DNA from: Acidobacteriota bacterium
GTDB lineage: Bacteria; Acidobacteriota; Terriglobia; Terriglobales; Acidobacteriaceae
Assembly: GCA_021780095.1 (NCBI GenBank)
Contig: JAJXZK010000231.1
Location: 1 to 20,068, forward strand
DNA: 20,068 nt
Reading direction: 5' to 3'
Numbering within the stretch: position 1 is the first letter of the stretch; every line of letters starts with the position of its first letter. The notes beneath the pieces are model-generated. The model saw only the letters and a program-made list of their open reading frames with translations, did not search any database and was not told where the DNA came from. Shown one piece after another: positions 17,085-20,068 of this stretch. The position numbers and the translations under genes are program-made.

Positions 17085-17310
17085 CGGGGGATTTCCTCCA
17101 GCGTAACAAAACCACTACGGGCGATGGCCGCGAATCGAGCCAATGTATCCAGGAACGCCGGTCTTCATTGAACTGGATTCCCGCCCGGCATACTAGTCTT
17201 ATCGGCGTGATCTCTATTGCTTTAGAAGATTCCTCTACACTTAAGTTTTCCTTGCGAACCACCCCGAACATGCGGCGAAAGGGCCGCGGAAAGCTCCTTG
17301 TTAGCCAGAA
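17085..17310. other. Intergenic region between small membrane gene and uvrA
   Basis: This 226-base gap serves divergent promoters. TTGAAC (17168-17173) followed 17 bases later by TACTAG (17191-17196) is the best uvrA promoter candidate but weak. I saw no recognisable SOS box of the E. coli or Bacillus kind. No further gene is visible. Confidence 0.4.
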
Positions 17311-20068
17311 ATGTCGATTCCTCAACTCATCGTGCGCGGTGCGCGTCAGCATAACCTGAAGAACATCACCGTCGAGATACCGCGCAATTCCCTCACGGTG
17401 GTCACGGGCCTTTCCGGGTCTGGCAAATCATCGCTCGCCTTTGACACCATCTACGCCGAGGGCCAAAGACGCTATGTTGAAACCCTTTCCGCCTATGCCC
17501 GCCAATTTCTCGACCAGATGGAACGGCCCGACGTCGACTCCATTGAAGGCCTCAGTCCCGCCATCTCGATTGAGCAGAAGACCACCAGCCGAAGCCCCCG
17601 TTCCACCGTCGGTACCATCACCGAAATCTACGACTACCTTCGCCTCCTCTACGCCTCCATCGGCTTGCCCCACTGTCCGAACTGCGGCCGACCCATCTCG
17701 CGCCAGTCTGCGGACCAAATCGTCAGCCGCGTCATGGAACTGGCCCCCGGCGAGCGCGTCACCATCTACGCGCCCATGGTTCGCGGACGCAAAGGCGAAT
17801 TTCGCGACGAACTGGAAAAGCTCGATCAGCAGGGATTTCGTGCTCGCATTGACGGAGAGATTCGCGACCTCGCGGAAGACATCGGCCTGGAGAAACGAAA
17901 GAACCACACGATTGAAGCCATCGTCGACCGCATCGTCGTCAAGTCCGGCGTCGAGAAGCGTCTTGAAACTGCCATCACTAAAGCACTACAAATGGCCAAC
18001 GGCCTGGTGCTCGTCGCCATGCCCGCTTCCGCAGCTCACTCTAACGGCGGCCTTCGCATCGAGGAGCAACTGTATTCCTCCTCCATGGCCTGCCCCGACT
18101 GCGGCATCAATGTTCCCAAACTGGAACCGCGCAGTTTCTCCTTCAACAGCACCTACGGCGCCTGCCCGCACTGCAACGGCCTTGGCAGCATCTACGACTT
18201 CGACCCTGCGAAGATCATTGTGGACTGGTCAAAGCCTCTGCTGGAAGGCGGTCTCGGGCCCGGCGGCAGCTCGCAATATCTAGGCCGATTGATTCACCTG
18301 GCTGCCGACCGCTACAAGATAGATCTGCGCAAGCCGTTCGAGCATCTGATGGAGGCGCAGCAGAAATTACTGCTCTATGGCCCCGAGCGCGGAGAAGGTC
18401 CCCGCACGGGATTCCACGGCATTCTGAAATGGCTGCGTCAATCGCTCGATGAAATTCGCTCCGACAGCTATCGCGAGTGGCTGATGGGTTACATGTCCGC
18501 GACCGTTTGTCCGCAATGCCACGGCAAACGTCTTCGCCCGGAATCGCTGGCCGTCACCGCGAACGGCCTCTCCATTGCCGACTTCGCCGCCCTGCCGCTG
18601 GCGGATGCACTCGCCACCGCGCGTGCATTTTCGTTCACTCAGCGCGAGCAACTCATCGCCGATCGCCTGCAGCGCGAAATTGTCGAGCGACTGGAATTCC
18701 TCGTCGCCGTCGGTCTCGGCTATCTCTCGCTCGATCGCAGCGCCGCCACACTCTCCGGCGGAGAAGGCCAGCGCATTCGACTGGCAACCCAAATTGGTTC
18801 GCGTCTGCGCGGCGTTCTTTATGTTCTCGACGAACCATCCATCGGCCTGCATCAACGCGATAACGAGCGCCTCATTGAAGCTCTCACCTCCCTGCGCGAT
18901 CTCGGCAACACCATTCTCGTTGTCGAGCACGATGAAGACACCATTCGCCGCGCCGACTATGTCCTCGACCTCGGCCCCGGGGCCGGCCGACTTGGCGGCG
19001 CTCTGGTCGCACACGGAACGCCGCAGCAGATCATGGACACGCCGGGTTCGCTGACCGGTCAATATCTCAACGGCGCTCTGGAAACAGTATTGCGCAGCGA
19101 GCCTCGTCCCAGCGGTGAACATTGGCTTACCGTCGAAGGCGCGCGCGGCCACAATCTGAAAAATCTGACCGTCCGCTTCCCTCTCGGCCTGCTCACGGTG
19201 ATCACCGGCGTCTCCGGCTCCGGCAAAAGCACCCTCATCAATGACATTCTGTATCGCGCGCTGGCACGCGATCTCTATGGCTCCCGCGAAGAGCCCGCCG
19301 AGCACGACCGCGTCCTGGGCGCCAAGATCATCGACAAGGTAATCCAGATCGATCAGTCGCCCATCGGTCGCACTCCACGCTCCAACCCCGCCACCTACAC
19401 CGGAGTATTTACCGCCATCCGCGATTTATTCGCCATGCTGCCGGAGGCGCGCGAGCGCGGCTACAAAGCCGGCCGCTTCTCCTTCAACGTCCCCGGAGGC
19501 CGTTGCGAAACCTGCCAGGGCGATGGCCAGCGCCGCATCGAAATGAATTTTCTCCCGGATGTCTACGTCACCTGCGAAGTTTGTAACGGTCGCCGTTACA
19601 ATCAGGAAACTCTAGCAGTTCGATTCAAGGGCTACTCCATCGCCGACATTTTGGAGCTGCCGATTTCCGACGCCCTCACGATTCTCGAAGACATTCCAGT
19701 AGTTCGGCAGAAGTTGGCGACGCTGAACGATGTCGGCCTCGGCTACGTGCATCTCGGCCAGTCCGCCACAACTCTTTCCGGCGGCGAAGCCCAACGGATG
19801 AAGCTGGCCAGGGAACTCTCCAAGCGCCAGACCGGACGCACCCTCTACCTGCTTGACGAGCCCACCACCGGCCTTCATTTCGATGACGTTCGCAAGTTGA
19901 TGGAAGTGCTACACCGGCTTACCGACCTCGGCAACACCATCATCATCATCGAGCACAATCTCGATGTCATCCGCAGCGCTGACTGGATCATCGACCTGGG
20001 ACCGGAGGGCGGCAAAGACGGCGGAGAAATTGTCGCCGAAGGAACGCCCGCCCAGGTCGCCGCAAACT
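17311..20068 (+). CDS. uvrA: Excinuclease ABC subunit A, 3'-truncated by window edge
   Basis: Damage-recognition ATPase of nucleotide excision repair, working as a dimer with UvrB. 919 codons are present without a stop, and only the C-terminal tail is missing. It has two ABC modules: Walker [10 protein letters not shown] (33-41) and GVSGSGKST (633-641), signatures near 481 and 822, and Walker [14 protein letters not shown] and [13 protein letters not shown]. The zinc modules are complete: CPDC...CPHC near 261-288 and CETCQGDG...CEVC near 732-757. The UvrB-binding and insertion domains ([13 protein letters not shown]) are recognisable. The first signature reads [10 protein letters not shown] where the usual form is [10 protein letters not shown]. 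The start at 17311 gives the standard N-terminus [19 protein letters not shown]; its ribosome-binding site is weak. Confidence 0.97.
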   Translation, partial: MSIPQLIVRGARQHNLKNITVEIPRNSLTVVTGLSGSGKSSLAFDTIYAEGQRRYVETLSAYARQFLDQMERPDVDSIEGLSPAISIEQKTTSRSPRSTVGTITEIYDYLRLLYASIGLPHCPNCGRPISRQSADQIVSRVMELAPGERVTIYAPMVRGRKGEFRDELEKLDQQGFRARIDGEIRDLAEDIGLEKRKNHTIEAIVDRIVVKSGVEKRLETAITKALQMANGLVLVAMPASAAHSNGGLRIEEQLYSSSMACPDCGINVPKLEPRSFSFNSTYGACPHCNGLGSIYDFDPAKIIVDWSKPLLEGGLGPGGSSQYLGRLIHLAADRYKIDLRKPFEHLMEAQQKLLLYGPERGEGPRTGFHGILKWLRQSLDEIRSDSYREWLMGYMSATVCPQCHGKRLRPESLAVTANGLSIADFAALPLADALATARAFSFTQREQLIADRLQREIVERLEFLVAVGLGYLSLDRSAATLSGGEGQRIRLATQIGSRLRGVLYVLDEPSIGLHQRDNERLIEALTSLRDLGNTILVVEHDEDTIRRADYVLDLGPGAGRLGGALVAHGTPQQIMDTPGSLTGQYLNGALETVLRSEPRPSGEHWLTVEGARGHNLKNLTVRFPLGLLTVITGVSGSGKSTLINDILYRALARDLYGSREEPAEHDRVLGAKIIDKVIQIDQSPIGRTPRSNPATYTGVFTAIRDLFAMLPEARERGYKAGRFSFNVPGGRCETCQGDGQRRIEMNFLPDVYVTCEVCNGRRYNQETLAVRFKGYSIADILELPISDALTILEDIPVVRQKLATLNDVGLGYVHLGQSATTLSGGEAQRMKLARELSKRQTGRTLYLLDEPTTGLHFDDVRKLMEVLHRLTDLGNTIIIIEHNLDVIRSADWIIDLGPEGGKDGGEIVAEGTPAQVAAN

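Noticed and set aside
17085..17310. LexA/SOS box ahead of uvrA
   Set aside because: No CTGT-N8-ACAG or GAAC-N4-GTTC match seen; the acidobacterial LexA motif is not known to me well enough to search.
17441..18283. 280-codon plus-strand frame within uvrA
   Set aside because: Out of frame with intact uvrA; Ser/Pro/Arg-rich translation typical of a shifted frame.
18367..19305. 312-codon frame opposite uvrA
   Set aside because: Antisense shadow of the conserved ABC modules.

Overview
The window is a GC-rich, gene-dense bacterial chromosome segment from a Gram-negative-type organism: it has signal peptides, a probable outer-membrane barrel ending in Trp, and an STN-like domain. The gene mix (DUF4142 pair, CIRCE-controlled groESL, WcaI-like glycosyltransferase, pyruvoyl arginine decarboxylase, YfdX-like secreted protein) fits Acidobacteriota (Terriglobia), but this is inference; no rRNA or taxonomic marker was compared. 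I see no tRNA, rRNA, CRISPR array, insertion sequence, integrase or phage gene.

Layout. 1-1226: 3' part of a GT4 glycosyltransferase (minus strand, runs off the left edge). 1492-2804: a Dpp/Opp-type ABC permease followed closely by a YfcE-like phosphoesterase. 2856-3713: purU (minus). 3858-5021: two tandem secreted DUF4142 proteins. 5045-6338: an SDR oxidoreductase and a secreted beta-sandwich protein (minus). 6583-8918: groES-groEL with a sigma-70-like promoter, a CIRCE operator over the start site, an attenuator-like hairpin between the genes and a terminator after groEL. 9011-9847: YfdX-like secreted protein with an inverted repeat in its leader and its own terminator. 10105-11667: outer-membrane barrel and a lone Dpp/Opp-type ATPase. 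11918-14616: the three putrescine genes. 14613-15859: Nudix hydrolase and nitroreductase (minus). 15982-16812: secreted STN-like protein. 16926-17084: a 52-residue membrane protein (minus). 17311-20068: uvrA, cut by the right edge.

The clearest multigene pathway is at 11918-14616. Pyruvoyl-dependent arginine decarboxylase makes agmatine, AguA deiminates it to N-carbamoylputrescine, and AguB hydrolyses that to putrescine. The enzymes are known individually; the compact set with an archaeal-type decarboxylase is the notable part. A hairpin separates the decarboxylase from the other two genes.

Other points of interest are an 11-residue insertion at the equatorial/intermediate hinge of GroEL, the hairpin between groES and groEL, the tandem DUF4142 paralogues, the small membrane protein, and a permease and an ATPase of the same transporter class lying 8.5 kb apart without their usual partners. 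I found no clear evidence of a wholly new defence or mobile system.
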